64,000 nt of DNA from Luidia sarsii (Eukaryota; Echinodermata; Asteroidea; Paxillosida; Luidiidae), in the NCBI GenBank assembly GCA_949987565.1, contig OX465115.1:991682-1055681 (forward strand), in the 5' to 3' direction. The notes under the pieces are model-generated. The model made no database searches. It saw only the letters and a list, made by a program, of their open reading frames with translations, and was not told where the DNA came from. The translations under genes and the position numbers were made by a program. Positions 61,090 through 64,000 of the stretch are shown here, in pieces; the first letter of the stretch is position 1, and each line of letters opens with the position of its first letter.

Positions 61090-64000
61090 AGTACTGGAGG
61101 GAGAAACTAGGCCGCTGACAATGGTTGTCACTCAGGGAAGCCGGTCCGTTCAGCTTTTTGGAAAGGGGAGTGACGGAGAGGGGGAGTTGTGAATGTCTGA
61201 CCGAGCGGTCAGACACCCAGGTGCATCGCTATACATGATTTTGGAGAGAAAAAAACACCGAATAGACCTCAGAAAACTTCAAAAAAATAGATATAAAAAT
61301 AAGAAAAGCCAGAGAGAAAAGTCACCAAGCCTTCATCGTTTCAGAGCGATGCCTCTCCTCCAAAGAGATGACTTACAGGATGTCACCGCACACTTCCCAC
61401 ACTAGTTTCCATCTTGAAAATGGCACCATCCCATCAGCTACCGGTACTTGTCCATTCCCTCAGTAAATCACCTCCCCCACTCCCCCCAAAAAAACGGGGT
61501 GCATTTCAATTCGGAAAGAAAAACAATCGGTAAAGATCTGGATTTCATCACGGAGAGTCAAACGCTGAATTCTAAAACGGTTCCCCCGCCTCTGACCCCC
61601 CCCCCCCAGCACACCGGTGAGTGAACTGACCACGACAGGTTAGATAACCAAGTATACAATCAGGGTATACAGCTCCTTCTATCTTTCAATCCAATTTCAA
61701 GGTGTATACAGATTCATCATCCCTTCCAAAAATAAACGCACAGGAGAGGCGACGTGCCAGAACCCGCAAGCTCTGTACACAAATGTACGGGAGCGCCATT
61801 AGAGACCGTATATATACCGCAAGACGGAAGCGGAACGGGAGCAGCACAGATCGAATGGACGTGGGGTTGTTGATCCCATACCTCTGTCGCCTAGTGAAAA
61901 TGGTTCACGGTACTGGGAGTGGGAGGTTCTGGGGACCTGTCTGTATGTGGTGAAATTAGACGGACTCTGGGGCACAGAACTGGGGTGGGTCCAGAGGATC
62001 TAATGGACTTATTCCTCCGTGGGTCGAGGAAATAGTAGTACGACCCTCGCCCAGACAGATACGAATCGGGTTCCAATCCAACCCAGTGCGGACAGTTGAC
62101 CGATTGCGCGACCGATGTTTACATGCCATCAAGTGACTTACAGTGGGATATTCTTTGCATCTCATTTGGTGCAGAACAGGAGTGGAAATGAGCAAAGACT
62201 ATCATATTGTCCACATTCTTCTTTGTATACATTTCCATCGCTGCTCTGCGCCAATGAGATGAAAAAGTAACCCACTATAAGTCAGGTGATGATATAATTT
62301 ATAAACAGCGGTCGCGCAACCAGTCTATTGCAACGTCATCTCTGTCTGTAACAAGGAATACGAGGCGACCAACTCCCAAAACGTATTTGATCAACTCCGG
62401 ACGTATTTGATTATAACTAGCTCGGTAAAGTGAGTGTGAAGGGCTGGTTATGTACCCGGTTTCCTCTGGGAAACATAGCACCCCTCTACATGCGATCGAG
62501 CCCAGCCGTCCTTGTGGTGAGGGTAGCTCACGGGGGAGAGGGGGAAAACAAGAGAAGGGAGACCTTGTTTGTTTGTCTGGGACCTCGCTTTTCGGGCCAA
62601 CTTCAAAACTCTCCGTGTGTGGCGTCGACTGCATTGACAGATAGGCGTCCACTACACGGGAGCACGTGCTCCGAGTCAAATCATCGTTCGCCTTATTTAA
62701 TATGGAGGTAGAGAGTGCGCGTGCGCGCTTGCAAAGCTTGCAGCGTGTTCGCGACTTACGCGGGAACTTTTTTTCTGAAACCCAGCTAATGCTCAGGCTT
62801 TGGCGTCGTCTCTGTAACCCAAAATGAAGCTGAAAATGGGGGTTTCTTGGTTGAAGTTGACGCTTTGGTGTTTTTAGAATCTATGAAAGAAATGGAGACA
62901 AAGACCGTTTACGAAATGAAGGCTTAGGCTCGGGCTTAGGCTTCGCTCATACTATTTTATCTTACTCGTTATCATGCATCTAAAAACAAGAGTTTGACCC
63001 CAGTTTCTTGGAAAATACCCTGTACCTATCAAGCCAATAAACCTTCAAATTCGGCAACAAACCATAACCTGGATTTTCAGATTTTGTCAGACGGAGTCTG
63101 TCATTGTAGTCTCCTGATTTTGAGCCTGAAACGTAGAGTTGCCCGATCAGAAGAGGACGCCTTCTTCCACGATCTCATCACCGCAAACTTTCCTCACAGC
63201 TGATATGGTATGGCCGGCCATTAGGGCAAAAACGACAACCGTCAATTTTCATTTTCTGGCGTTGTCCTTTAGTTTGACTATGGTTTGACGGTTTAATTAA
63301 GCTTTCGACAGTTGTCTCTTTTGCCCCAAATGGCCGCCCATAGAGATGGGGGGGCTGGGCCTAATCCCACCCAAATGAATATACATTATGTAAAATAAAA
63401 AAAAACGTGCAGGGGAGCTCAATATGACCTTAGCGCGGAGGGCCTTCGCTGACCCAGACTCGCTCAAGCCCGTCGATACTAGGAGGGCTTACCACGGCGC
63501 GCCATTGTGTCGCACGTGAGCTCTAGCGCCACACGCTAGGTATACCTACAAGCACACCCACCCACCCCCCAACACTGCGACTGCGCGCTTTTGTGAAAAC
63601 ACACAATTCTCCCATTCAACATGAAGGCTGGGACTATTATGAAAGGGAAGTCTGGCGCGCTCAATAGCGACTGGGAGAGTGGGGAGAGAGGGGAGAGAGG
63701 GGAGGGGGAAGGGATAGCGACGTGTTGGCATGTAGCGTTTAGCCTTGCCAGCTTATTCAAACGTCTGTAAATCACCACTTATCGTTTGCTGAATGACAAA
63801 CAAAAATCGGAAATGATGTTATAATTGGAGAGAGCGTTTTGCCCTCTTACGAAACTAACATCGCATTAAAGTGCAATGATGAAATGAAATTACGAATTAT
63901 CGAGGGAGACACTGGTTGTGTGTGAGATACCCCAAGGACCAGCACTTGGTGGTTGTTGGGGGGTGGGGTTAACGAAAATCTCGACTGATCCCTTAAAGTC
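61090..64000. other. anonymous DNA with MITE copies
   Basis: Holds the long-TIR MITE copy 3 and, at about 62760-63110, sequence related to the GGCTTAGGCTCGGGCTTAGG element. No gene recognised. Confidence 0.4.
62098..62329. mobile_element. long-TIR MITE, copy 3
   Basis: The left end GACCGATTGCGCGACCGATG pairs with the right end CGGTCGCGCAACCAGTCTATT. The interior TTTGCATCTCATTTGGTGC and CCACATTCTTCTTTG matches the copies at 39465 and 42567. Confidence 0.87.

Overview
This is nuclear DNA from an animal. Three multi-exon genes can be read from splice-consistent exons with GT..AG introns, and the spaces between them are filled with short inverted-repeat transposons, tRNA-derived SINEs and long simple-sequence arrays. 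A DDB2 orthologue, a carotenoid oxygenase and this repeat style fit a marine deuterostome invertebrate (echinoderm, hemichordate or cephalochordate). I cannot fix the species from sequence alone.

Layout. Positions 1-55 may be the last coding bases of a plus-strand gene, with poly(A) signals near 750. A complete triosephosphate isomerase gene lies on the minus strand (5366-10034, six coding exons, 249 residues). About 1.7 kb away and divergent from it, a complete DDB2 gene lies on the plus strand (11747-21117, ten constitutive coding-exon positions, 519 residues). Next comes a repeat-dominated interval (21.2-38.8 kb) holding a 92-bp minisatellite, a 1.2-kb CCTGGT/CTGGT array and a 3.1-kb array of a 20-bp unit. 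A beta-carotene oxygenase family gene follows on the minus strand (38865-46274, seven exons, complete C-terminus). Its short first coding exon was not found. From 46.3 kb to the end I see only simple repeats, transposon copies and anonymous DNA.

The most interesting observation is in DDB2. The exon for the second WD blade is present twice in tandem (14573-14721 and 14784-14932). Both copies are exactly 149 nt, both are open, both have good splice sites and identical phase. They are separated by a 62-nt intron that looks too short to splice normally. Using both copies or neither would break the reading frame. The arrangement therefore has the hallmarks of a mutually exclusive exon pair, which would give two versions of a DNA-damage sensor.

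The three genes do not form a pathway: TPI is glycolytic, DDB2 recognises UV lesions within a cullin-4 ubiquitin ligase, and the oxygenase cleaves carotenoids. The other notable content is structural. Several families of non-autonomous elements occur with more than one copy in the window, including TA-flanked and TTAA-flanked families, and some insertions are nested. A 46-bp perfect inverted repeat lies in a TPI intron. The last TPI intron also holds an array of about two dozen AGGTCA-like half-sites.
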